A program made the translations under genes and the position numbers. Shown here piece after piece: positions 49,334-59,011 of a stretch of DNA of 64,000 bases. The DNA lies in the NCBI GenBank assembly GCA_022843955.1, contig JALHMQ010000022.1:1-64000 (forward strand), read 5' to 3'. The notes beneath the pieces are model-generated. The model saw only the letters and a program-made list of their open reading frames with translations, had not been told where the DNA came from and made no database searches. Source of the stretch: Burkholderiaceae bacterium. GTDB taxonomy: Bacteria > Pseudomonadota > Gammaproteobacteria > Burkholderiales > Burkholderiaceae_F. Position 1 is the first letter of the stretch. Each line of letters starts with the position of its first letter.

Positions 49334-50002
49334 CTAGAAGCGCAGCCGCACGCCGACGTTGGCGCTGTTGGAAAAACCGTTGCCGTAGGCCTCTTCGCCG
49401 TCACCGGCCGCGTCGGTCAGGCGGTAGCCGCCCGTGACGGCAAAGTTCGGCGCGAGCAGGTAGCTGACGCGCAGGCCCAGTTCGAGGGTGCGACCACGGC
49501 CGGTCATCAAACCGTCGGCGTCGAACCCGAGCTGCCAGCGGCGCGCCATGCTGGCTTCGCCGGCCACGTGCAACAGCGGGTAGCTGCCAAAGCGGCTGTG
49601 TTTTTCGACAGATTGGAAGCGCGGCTCGTGATCGCCAAGAGCCGCCGTCAGGCCCACGCGCCAGGCCCAGCCCGGGCGCTGCAGGACCGTGTAGCGCCAG
49701 GTGGCACGCGAGTCGAACTGCGCGACGCCGGCGGCCAATGGAGCAGACAGGCTCAATGCACTGGTGGTCAGGCGCAACTGCTGCCGCTCGCCCAGGCCGA
49801 GCGCGGATTCCATCCGCCAGCGAACATCGGCACCGGGTGCGATCGAGGCCAGCGGAGCGGCATCGACCAGGCGATACAGGCTGCGGCTCAGCGCCGAGGC
49901 GGCCTCGTCGGCCAGCACAGGCGCGGCGGGCAGGCCCAGCAGCAGGGCGACCGCTGCCACCACGGGACACAGGCGGGGCGTGCGTCGGATGAGGCGGGTC
50001 AT
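49334..50002 (-). CDS. exported outer-membrane beta-barrel protein
   Basis: A 222-residue protein with a signal peptide (VVAAVALLLGLPAAPVLA). The mature chain has alternating strands (QLRLTTSALSLSAPL, WAWRVGLTAALGDHEPRF, LELGLRVSYLLAPNFAVTGG) and ends NVGVRLRF, a C-terminal aromatic needed for barrel assembly. The family is unassigned; it resembles small porin-like or palmitoyl-transferase-sized barrels but no catalytic motif is evident. Confidence 0.72.
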   Translation of the reverse strand: MTRLIRRTPRLCPVVAAVALLLGLPAAPVLADEAASALSRSLYRLVDAAPLASIAPGADVRWRMESALGLGERQQLRLTTSALSLSAPLAAGVAQFDSRATWRYTVLQRPGWAWRVGLTAALGDHEPRFQSVEKHSRFGSYPLLHVAGEASMARRWQLGFDADGLMTGRGRTLELGLRVSYLLAPNFAVTGGYRLTDAAGDGEEAYGNGFSNSANVGVRLRF

Positions 50003-50202
50003 GGCGGGCTCCTTGCTGGAAGGACGGTACCTCAGAGGCACCGTCTGCTGTGCCCCAACAGTGCACCGGTGTTGCGCCGCTGCCAATAGGACCTCCGCAT
50101 GAATGGTCCGCATCCACTCGACTGAACCTTCACGTAGCGCGATCAGGCGGCCGGTGCCGCACCCGTACGCGCCGATGACGCGCGGACGACCGCGTGGCCG
50201 CC

Positions 50203-51147
50203 TCAGTTCGCAAAAAAGTACAGCGTCAGGTGGAAGAACACGGGTGCCGCGAACGACACCGCGTCGAGGCGGCCCAACGCACCGCGCGCTAGTTGCACGC
50301 CGCCTTCCAGCCAAAGATCGCGCGCGCCCAGGCTGCGCTTGGCGCTGGCCAGCACCAGGCCGCCCATGAAGCCGGCGACGACGATCGCCGCCGACATCAG
50401 CAGCGATTGCCACCACGCGAACGGCGTCATCCACCAGAGCGCGGTGCCGGCCAGCGTGGCGGCGATGCCGCCGATCGCCACCCCTTCCACGCTCTTGGCC
50501 GGGTTCAGTCGCAGCGGCGTGCGGCCGACCGAGGCGCTGGCGATCACCGCCAGCAGTTCGGACAACTGCAGCACCAGCAGGAAGTAGAGCAGCAGCAGCG
50601 CACCGCGCTCCTCGTAGCCGGGGATCTGCAGCGTGGCGATGGCCGGCGCATGACTGACGCAGTACACGCTGATCATCAGGCCCCACTGCACCTTGGCCAC
50701 CCGTTCCAGGTAGCGCTCGGTGTCCTGCCGCAATGCCATGACCACCGGCAGCAGCAGGAACAGGTAGACCGGGATCATCACCGCGTACCACTCGTACAGC
50801 CCGCCCGCGACCAGCACGTACTGCAGCGGGATCGCCACATAGAACGCGATCACCAGCGCCCAGTAGTCGGAGCCGCTGGTCGGCGTCAGGGCGACGAACT
50901 CGCGCAACGCGAAGAACGACGCCAGCGCGAACACCACCGTCAGCGACTCGCCGCCCAGCGCGAAGGCGAGCGTGAACACCAGCACGATCGCCCACGAGCC
51001 GCGGATGCGCAGGTTGAGTTGGTGGATCCAGGCCAGCTTGGCCGTATCCACGGTGCGCGACTCCAGCCAGGTGCCCAGCGCGGTGGCAGTGACCATCAGC
51101 GTCACCAGACCACCGAGGACAAGCAGGAACGTGTGCTGGAGCGCCAT
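50203..51147 (-). CDS. cdsA: phosphatidate cytidylyltransferase
   Basis: Makes CDP-diacylglycerol from phosphatidate and CTP at the inner membrane. A 314-residue protein with about eight helices. The signature region near the C-terminus reads ASVGRTPLRLNPAKSVEGVAIGGI, followed by LGARDLWLEGGVQLARGALGRLDA and the final FHLTLYFF. It begins 1 bp after the acyltransferase stop, so the two phospholipid-synthesis genes form an operon. Confidence 0.93.
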   Translation of the reverse strand: MALQHTFLLVLGGLVTLMVTATALGTWLESRTVDTAKLAWIHQLNLRIRGSWAIVLVFTLAFALGGESLTVVFALASFFALREFVALTPTSGSDYWALVIAFYVAIPLQYVLVAGGLYEWYAVMIPVYLFLLLPVVMALRQDTERYLERVAKVQWGLMISVYCVSHAPAIATLQIPGYEERGALLLLYFLLVLQLSELLAVIASASVGRTPLRLNPAKSVEGVAIGGIAATLAGTALWWMTPFAWWQSLLMSAAIVVAGFMGGLVLASAKRSLGARDLWLEGGVQLARGALGRLDAVSFAAPVFFHLTLYFFAN

Positions 51148-51148
51148 C

Positions 51149-51820
51149 TCAGCCGGCCGCCAGTTCGATCACCGCCGCGCGCGCGCGGCTCAGGAAGGCG
51201 TCCTTCGACTCCTCGTCGACCCGCGCCAGCGGCGCGCCGAAGCGGATCGTGCTGATGATCGGCACCGGCAGCAGCGCGCCCTTGGGCAGCGAGCGATGCA
51301 GGTTGTCCAGATACACCGGAATCAGTTCCACCGTCGGGAACTCCTGCGCCAGAAAATACAGTCCTCCCTTGAACGGACCGGGCATCGGCTGCGCGGCGCG
51401 CGTGCCTTCCGGAAAGATGATCAGCGAGAAGCCGTTGGCCAGTGCGTCGCGTAGCGGATCGAGCGGGTCGGCGTTCGGGTCCTCGCGCGAGCGGTCGATC
51501 ATCACCACGTTGAGTTCTTCCTCGGCGATCTTCTGCTTGATGCCGCCGCGGCCCCAGTAGTCGCGTGCCGCCACCGGCCGCGTGTTGGCGCGCAGGCTGC
51601 CGGGCAGCGCGGCCCACAGCACCAGCGTGTCCATGTGGCTGCTGTGATTGGCGAAATAGATGCGTTGCGCAGCCGTCGGCGCGCAACCGATCCAGCGCGG
51701 ATACGCGCCCACCAGCAGGCGGGCCAGCAGCACAAGCGGGGGAAGGAATTTCAAGCGCGCGGCGCCGCGTCTGGGGCGCGGCTCGATGGTCGGGCCGGCA
51801 ATTATGCGGGCAGGGCGCAC
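51149..51820 (-). CDS. 1-acyl-glycerol-3-phosphate acyltransferase-like (PlsC family)
   Basis: Acylates lysophosphatidate to phosphatidate, the substrate of the neighbouring CdsA. Motif I is NHSSHMD (NHx4D), motif III is FPEGTR, and motif IV is ELIPVYLDN. No ATG is available at the front; the frame opens with GTG 51820 or with TTG at LKFLPP. The 223-residue length fits the family. Confidence 0.88.
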   Translation of the reverse strand: MRPARIIAGPTIEPRPRRGAARLKFLPPLVLLARLLVGAYPRWIGCAPTAAQRIYFANHSSHMDTLVLWAALPGSLRANTRPVAARDYWGRGGIKQKIAEEELNVVMIDRSREDPNADPLDPLRDALANGFSLIIFPEGTRAAQPMPGPFKGGLYFLAQEFPTVELIPVYLDNLHRSLPKGALLPVPIISTIRFGAPLARVDEESKDAFLSRARAAVIELAAG

Positions 51821-52043
51821 GATGGCGTGCCGCGCGGCGTGCGGGCGCCGGCGGCCAGCTTGACGTGCCGCCGCTGGGCGTTCGCTATCGCCTCTTGGTT
51901 CAGCGATCAGTGCGCGGCAGCGCGGGTGCCGCCGAGCGCGCTGACACGGCCGGGGCCGCGCAGCGCCATCAGCGGCCAGGCGATTGCCACGCCGACGGCG
52001 GCCACACCACCGGCGCTGCGCGACGCGCCCCGGATGCCCGACG

Positions 52044-53513
<1,470 letters not shown>

Positions 53514-53565
53514 CGCGATGCAGTTCCGTGGGTAGATGGAGCGGTGGGCGGCGGCCGGCGGCAAG

Positions 53566-54396
53566 TCAAAGCACGCGGTGCGACAGCGCCGGCAAATGGG
53601 CGCGCACATCGGCAATCAGTTGGGGCGTGATGTCGCCGATCACAACCCCGGGTCCTTCCTCGCGCTGCGCGAGCACGGTACCCCAGGGGTCGATCAGCGC
53701 CGAGTGACCGTAGGTGGCGCGCCCGTTCTCGTGGCGGCCGCCCTGCGCCGGCGCCAGCACGTAGCACAGGTTCTCGATCGCACGTGCCTTGAGCAGCGTG
53801 GTCCAGTGGGCGCGTCCGGTGGTGGCGGTGAAGGCGGCCGGCACCAGGATCAGGTCGGGCTGCGGCATGGCGCGGTACAGCTCGGGAAATCTCAGGTCGT
53901 AGCAAACCGACAGGCCGACGCGCAGCGTGGTGCCGGCACGCGCGGTGAACGAGAAGCTCGCAACCTCGCTGCCGGGCTCGATGGTGCGGGCCTCGTCGTA
54001 GGTCTCGTCGTTCTTGGTGAAGTTGAACAGATGGATCTTGTCGTAGCGCGCCACGCGAGCGCCGTCCGGGCCGTACACCAGCACGCTGTTGCGTACGCGC
54101 TGCGCCTGCGCAGCCGCCAGCGGCGTGGTGCCGCCGATCAACCAGATGCGGTGCCGATGCGCCTGCCCGGCGAGAAACGACTGCACCGGGCCGCTGCCGT
54201 CGACCTCGCGCGCGGCGATCTTGTCGGTCTCCTGGTGGCCCATCAGGCAGAAGTACTCGGGCAGCGCCACCAGCTCGGCGCCTTCGTCCGTGGCCTGCTG
54301 GATCAGTTCGCCGGCCGTCACCAGATTGGCCGCGAGCGATGCGCCCGAGACCATTTGCACGGCACAGACGCGGACGGGAGCAGCGGAGGCGGTCAT
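53566..54396 (-). CDS. carbon-nitrogen hydrolase (nitrilase superfamily, Nit/omega-amidase-like)
   Basis: A 276-residue amidase with the Glu-Lys-Cys triad: Glu in LVALPEYFCLMG, Lys in YDKIHLFNF and Cys in GLSVCYDLRFPELYR. Close in pattern to Nit1-type enzymes that hydrolyse deaminated glutathione. It follows yhdP and precedes tldD, an order I recall from Burkholderiales. Start 54396 is chosen from the VRVCAVQMVSG N-terminus. Confidence 0.92.
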   Translation of the reverse strand: MTASAAPVRVCAVQMVSGASLAANLVTAGELIQQATDEGAELVALPEYFCLMGHQETDKIAAREVDGSGPVQSFLAGQAHRHRIWLIGGTTPLAAAQAQRVRNSVLVYGPDGARVARYDKIHLFNFTKNDETYDEARTIEPGSEVASFSFTARAGTTLRVGLSVCYDLRFPELYRAMPQPDLILVPAAFTATTGRAHWTTLLKARAIENLCYVLAPAQGGRHENGRATYGHSALIDPWGTVLAQREEGPGVVIGDITPQLIADVRAHLPALSHRVL

Positions 54397-54490
54397 CGGA
54401 TCGGGCACATCGGCAATCGAGCGGATCAAGGGACAGACGGCTTGCGACACATCGGGTGGCTGGCCAGCGGCTGGCTGGCACAAGGCCAAA

Positions 54491-57400
54491 TCAGTTGCCG
54501 CCGGAGGCGGCCTCGACCGCCGGACGTTCGCGACGCTTGACCTGTGGCTCGGCCCAGGTGCCGGTGACGTCGTATTCGAACGAGAACGCCTTGGACAGCG
54601 GTTCGCGCAACACCAGTTGCGCAAGGAACGTTCCCAGGCCGATTGCCGGGTTGGCGAATAAAGCATACGCGAGCGAGGCCGAGCCGGCGTTTATCTCGGG
54701 CAGGACCAGGACGTGCAGGTTCTGCGTCTCGCGCCCGATGTCGGCACTGCCTTCGATCAGCACCTTGGCACTGGCGCCGGCCATGCGGAAATCGTTGGTC
54801 GACAGCACGCCCGCGGTGACCTGCGCGTTGGCGGTGATGCTGTCGAAGGCGAAGCCCTCGGCGAACACGTCGCGGAAGTCGAGCGTCATCCGGCGCGGCA
54901 GCGACTGCAGCGACAGCACGCCGAGCAGGCGGCCGGCGCCGGCACTGGCCTTCAGGAACTGGCCCGTGCTGGTGTTGAGCTTGAGGCTGCCGGCCAGGGT
55001 CGGGTAGTGGATCGCGAACGGCAAGCCGCGCCAGCTCAGTTCACCTTCGATGCGCCCCTGGCCGTCGCGCAGCGCATCTGGTAAGCCCAGGCGCTTGAGC
55101 AGGGCGCCGCCGTTGGCGAAGTCGAGCCCGAACACCATCGTCATCGTGCGCTGCGTCTGCCCGGCCTCGCGCTGCCAGCGGCCGGTGGCGTGCAGGTGCC
55201 CTTCCGGGCTCGAGATATCCAGCTTGTCGACATGCCACACCGGCTGCGCTGCCGTGCCGCCGTTGGTGGCCGCCAGTTCGAGTCGACCGAGGTTGCGACC
55301 GCCCAGCTCGAAACTGTCGGCAATCACGTCGAAGCCGGGTACGTTGGCGGGCGGGGTGTCCAGCAACTGCGCCACCTGCGTGCGCTGTCCCTCGGGGATC
55401 GCCAGGCGCGTGAGGCGCGCGCTGAGTCGGCCGGCCTCGGTGCCGGGGCGCCAGTTGAGCGCGCCCTGCACCTGGTCGGATTTGATGTCGGCCAGCCAGA
55501 CCGCCTCACCGCTGTCGGTCACCCGCCGCGCGCGCAGGTTGACGTTATCGATCGGCTTGCCGGCGATCAGCAGTTCGCGCGTGCGCAGGTTCAGGATGTC
55601 GACCGCGTTGTCGGCCGTGGCTGCCGCTGATTGGGCAGCGCCGATGCTGCCGTCGGCGCCTTCGAGCAATGACTGCCAGGCGCCGACGTCGACGCGCGGC
55701 AGGTTCACGTGCGCCAGCAGTCCGCGCGCGGGCAGGGGCGCCGCCTCACCCAGCGCGATCACCCCACGCTCCACATGCATCGGCGCACGTGCGCCGCTGC
55801 GGACGCGCTCCAGTTTCACCCGCAGCGCGTTGCCTGCGTCGACCGCGATCTGATCGCGATCGGCGCCCAGGCCCTTGAGGTCGACGCGCAGTGGAAAGGT
55901 GGCGCCGGACGCCTTGCCCAGCGGTGCCGGCGCATCGATGGCCCAGCCTGCGAGGTCGGAGTCGACCTGCAGGTCGCTGTGGCTGTCCCACAGCGTCAGC
56001 TTGGCGCTGTAGCGCGCCATGCCACGGCCGCGGGCGAGCAGTCGCTGCACCGGCGCCGACTCCACCAGCCGGGCTACCGCCGCCGGAGCAGCCGTGCCGG
56101 TGCCGATGACTTCGATCGCGCCGTCGCTGCGGGTGCCGCCGCTGGCGCTGACCTGCCCGCCGACCAGTCCGGCACGCACGTCGTTGAAGCGGACGGTGGA
56201 CTCGGTGAAATCAATGCGGCCTCTGACCTGCGCCAGCGCAGGGATGTCGCCGCCGAGGGCGATGTCGTTGTCCGCCAGCTGCACGCTGCCGGCGACCGTG
56301 GTGTCGCGCGAATGGACAAGCGGCACCTCGAGCTTCAGTTCGAGGCGCGCGGCACCGTTGGCGGTGGCGGCGCCGAGGAACCGCAGCGGCGCCTTCAAGC
56401 CACTGTTGTTCACGTAGCGCAGCATGTCGGCCGCCGGGCCACTGGTGGAGCCGCGCAGCGCAAGGACGGGGTCGGCTTGAAACAGGTCGGGTATCCGCGC
56501 CACGACGTTGTTCAGTTGCGTGCTGAAAATGCGCGCGCCGCGGCCGGTGACGGTGAGCGCCTGCCGCTCGAACACCACGTCGGCATCGATGTTCTCGATG
56601 CGTGGCCAGGCCGGATACGTGACGCCATCGTCGCGCGACTCCGGCAGGTAGTCGAGCACGGCACCGCGCACCGAAATGGCGGCGCGGAACTCGCCGCGCT
56701 CGCGCTGGCGGAATGGGAAGTGCCGCAGGTCGCCCTGCAGTCGAACGCTGCCCTCGCTGGCGCGACCGCCCTGCAATGCCTGCGCCAGCCAGGCGCGCGT
56801 CTGCGGCCCGGCCTGCAAGGGCACCAGGCGCGGTGCTGCAGCCACCGCCAGGCTGTTGACGCGGGCGGTGAGGTCAATGGTGCCCGGGCCGCCGTCGGCG
56901 ACGGTGCTGCGGCTGTAGGTGCCGCTGGCGGATACGTCGAGTTCATCGCTGATGGCGGCCAGGCTCTGCAACTGCACGTCGATGCGGCCATCGCCGCGCG
57001 CGATGCGGGCGCGCAGGTCGAGCTGTTCGAGCTTCACCGGCTGCGCCAGCACGCCAGGCAGGTCGAGCGTGGCGTCACGGGCATCGACGCTGATGGTGCC
57101 GCCCGCTTCGGTCAGGTCGAGACTGCCCGAGAGGTTGGCGAAGCCGGGCAGGCCGGCGCGCGGCCAGCCGCCGGCGTCAAGCAGCGGCGTCGCCGGCTGC
57201 GCGCTCATCGACAGCTGGTCGAAGCGCGCCTGCACCGCGTAGCGGTCGGGTGCGGTGGCTTCGCCGTCGAGGTCGATGCGCAGGTTGGTCAGCGTGCCGC
57301 CGATCGCCTGGCGGGCAATGCGTTCCTGCAGCGCGCGCGCCAGCGGCACGTGCGCCGCCAGGTGGGTCAGCATGTCGAGCGACAGCCGGCTGGCCTCGAT

Positions 57401-58708
57401 CTCGGTGCGCGGTGCGCGGCTGCCGCCGCGCGCATCGTCGCCCGCGGGCGTGCCGCGCGTGTAGCGGTAGCGCAGGTCAGTGGGCGGCAGGTCGAGGCTG
57501 TCGCCGTGCAGCGAGAAGCCCTGCAACTGCAACTCCTGGCCGCCGCGCGATTCGTTGCCCCATTGTCGCTGCGTCAGTCGCCCCTGCATCGCCCCCACCT
57601 GAAGCGGCGCCAGGCCGGTGCCGGTGACGGCGCGCACGTCGCGCAGAACGACATCGGCGGTCAGCTGCGTCAGTTGCAGGTGGTCGATGTCGGCCCAGGC
57701 GCGCAGCGCACCCTGCGCTTGCTCGATGCGCATGGAGGCAGGCAGCAGGCGGGCGACCGCCTCGGCGCGCGCCAGATCGGCCGAGTCCAGCTGAACGAAC
57801 AGCCGGCCTTTCCACGCCGCCACCTCCGATCGGCGCTTGAGCCAGCCATGGCGGAAGTCGCCCCGTACGTCGATCGTGCCGGCCAGTTCGCCGGGCGGGC
57901 GCGCGTGCAGCGACAGCCGGGTCGAGGTGACGCCGCTCAGCAGCGTCAGTTGCACGTCGCTGAAGGTGTAGGTGGCGGCCGCCTGGGTTGCCTGGGGTGA
58001 TGAGGCACCGGCCTCGTCAACGTAGACCACGCGCGCATCGCGGATGCTGATGCGGGTCTGGTCGAGCAGCCAGTCGAGCAGCGCGGAGTCGGGCTTGCCG
58101 TCGTCGTGGCCTCCCGCATCGATCATGAAGCCGGCGACCGAGAAGCGCTGTGCGCCGAGGCGGCGCACCTCCATCTCGGGGGCCAGCACCGACAGTGCCG
58201 CGAACTGCAGCGACAAGCGCGGCACGCTGCTCCAGCTGAGTTCGGCATCGACCTGCGGCAGCGCCAGGCGCGCGTCGCCGCCCTGGCTGGTCAGGCGCAG
58301 GTCGCGCAAGGTCAGGTGCGGGTTGACGCCGCGCCAGCCGGCGTCGATGCGGCCGATCGTCAGTTGCGCATTGGTGGCGCGGCTGAGCTCGCGCTCCAGC
58401 CAGGGTCGGACCTGGTCGATGTTCGGCATCACCCAGTAGCGGGTGGCGAGAAACAGCGCGCCGAATGCGAAGTAGGCGATCAGCAGCGCGGCCAGCGTCA
58501 ACTTGAGCACGCGGCGCAGGCCGCGCACGCAGCCGGCGCCGAAGCGCTGCGCCAGGCTGCGCTCGGTCGCCGTGATCGCCTGCTCGACCGCGTCTTCGAC
58601 GGCGTGCTCGATCGCCTCGAGTCCGTGCATGGGGCCATGCACTGTCGCCGTGCGGTCGGCAGCAGGTGGGGCGGGGTGGGATGGGGGCACGGGTGGAAAC
58701 GAAGCCAA
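54491..58708 (-). CDS. yhdP: YhdP family AsmA-like envelope protein
   Basis: A very large (1405-residue) protein with an N-terminal membrane helix (LTLAALLIAYFAFGALFLATRYWV, about 70-93) and a long periplasmic beta-rich body. The start of the body reads GRIDAGWRGVNPHLTLRDLRL and the C-terminus has the AsmA-like domain (GVLSLQSLPRRMTLDFRDVFAEGFAFDSI, then LPEINAGSASLAYALFANPAIG). Members form bridge-like channels moving phospholipids to the outer membrane. Divergent from glnE. Confidence 0.93.
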   Translation of the reverse strand: MASFPPVPPSHPAPPAADRTATVHGPMHGLEAIEHAVEDAVEQAITATERSLAQRFGAGCVRGLRRVLKLTLAALLIAYFAFGALFLATRYWVMPNIDQVRPWLERELSRATNAQLTIGRIDAGWRGVNPHLTLRDLRLTSQGGDARLALPQVDAELSWSSVPRLSLQFAALSVLAPEMEVRRLGAQRFSVAGFMIDAGGHDDGKPDSALLDWLLDQTRISIRDARVVYVDEAGASSPQATQAAATYTFSDVQLTLLSGVTSTRLSLHARPPGELAGTIDVRGDFRHGWLKRRSEVAAWKGRLFVQLDSADLARAEAVARLLPASMRIEQAQGALRAWADIDHLQLTQLTADVVLRDVRAVTGTGLAPLQVGAMQGRLTQRQWGNESRGGQELQLQGFSLHGDSLDLPPTDLRYRYTRGTPAGDDARGGSRAPRTEIEASRLSLDMLTHLAAHVPLARALQERIARQAIGGTLTNLRIDLDGEATAPDRYAVQARFDQLSMSAQPATPLLDAGGWPRAGLPGFANLSGSLDLTEAGGTISVDARDATLDLPGVLAQPVKLEQLDLRARIARGDGRIDVQLQSLAAISDELDVSASGTYSRSTVADGGPGTIDLTARVNSLAVAAAPRLVPLQAGPQTRAWLAQALQGGRASEGSVRLQGDLRHFPFRQRERGEFRAAISVRGAVLDYLPESRDDGVTYPAWPRIENIDADVVFERQALTVTGRGARIFSTQLNNVVARIPDLFQADPVLALRGSTSGPAADMLRYVNNSGLKAPLRFLGAATANGAARLELKLEVPLVHSRDTTVAGSVQLADNDIALGGDIPALAQVRGRIDFTESTVRFNDVRAGLVGGQVSASGGTRSDGAIEVIGTGTAAPAAVARLVESAPVQRLLARGRGMARYSAKLTLWDSHSDLQVDSDLAGWAIDAPAPLGKASGATFPLRVDLKGLGADRDQIAVDAGNALRVKLERVRSGARAPMHVERGVIALGEAAPLPARGLLAHVNLPRVDVGAWQSLLEGADGSIGAAQSAAATADNAVDILNLRTRELLIAGKPIDNVNLRARRVTDSGEAVWLADIKSDQVQGALNWRPGTEAGRLSARLTRLAIPEGQRTQVAQLLDTPPANVPGFDVIADSFELGGRNLGRLELAATNGGTAAQPVWHVDKLDISSPEGHLHATGRWQREAGQTQRTMTMVFGLDFANGGALLKRLGLPDALRDGQGRIEGELSWRGLPFAIHYPTLAGSLKLNTSTGQFLKASAGAGRLLGVLSLQSLPRRMTLDFRDVFAEGFAFDSITANAQVTAGVLSTNDFRMAGASAKVLIEGSADIGRETQNLHVLVLPEINAGSASLAYALFANPAIGLGTFLAQLVLREPLSKAFSFEYDVTGTWAEPQVKRRERPAVEAASGGN

Positions 58709-59011
58709 TCAGGTCAGCGCCCGAGGGCACACGAGCGCGACATCACGCGCAGCTAATGCTTGACCAGGCGCACGCGCAGCAACGCCAGCCGAGCTTAGTC
58801 GTCAGAGTGCTGCACCGGGTCGGCCGTTCAGTCATCGGCTGATTCAATGATGTATCGATTCGTACAATGCGGCGATGCTTCGAACCCATCGCACTGACCT
58901 TCAGCGCCGCCGACCGCGGGGTTGCCGGACCCCGGATGCCGCGGTGCGCTGCGCCTGCGCCACGGGGCAACCTTACCGTGCAGGGCAGGCTATCACGGGC
59001 ATCCGGCGCCG
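58709..59011. other. divergent yhdP-glnE intergenic region
   Basis: About 300 bp with no gene. A plus-strand TACAAT at 58863-58868 with a poor -35 (TGATTC at 58840-58845, 17-bp spacer) could be the glnE promoter, leaving a 5' leader of about 135 nt. No palindrome stands out. Confidence 0.35.

Noticed and set aside
55709-58000. 763-codon plus-strand frame opposite yhdP
   Set aside because: Shadow of high-GC coding sequence; the composition is Gln/His/Arg-rich and without domains.
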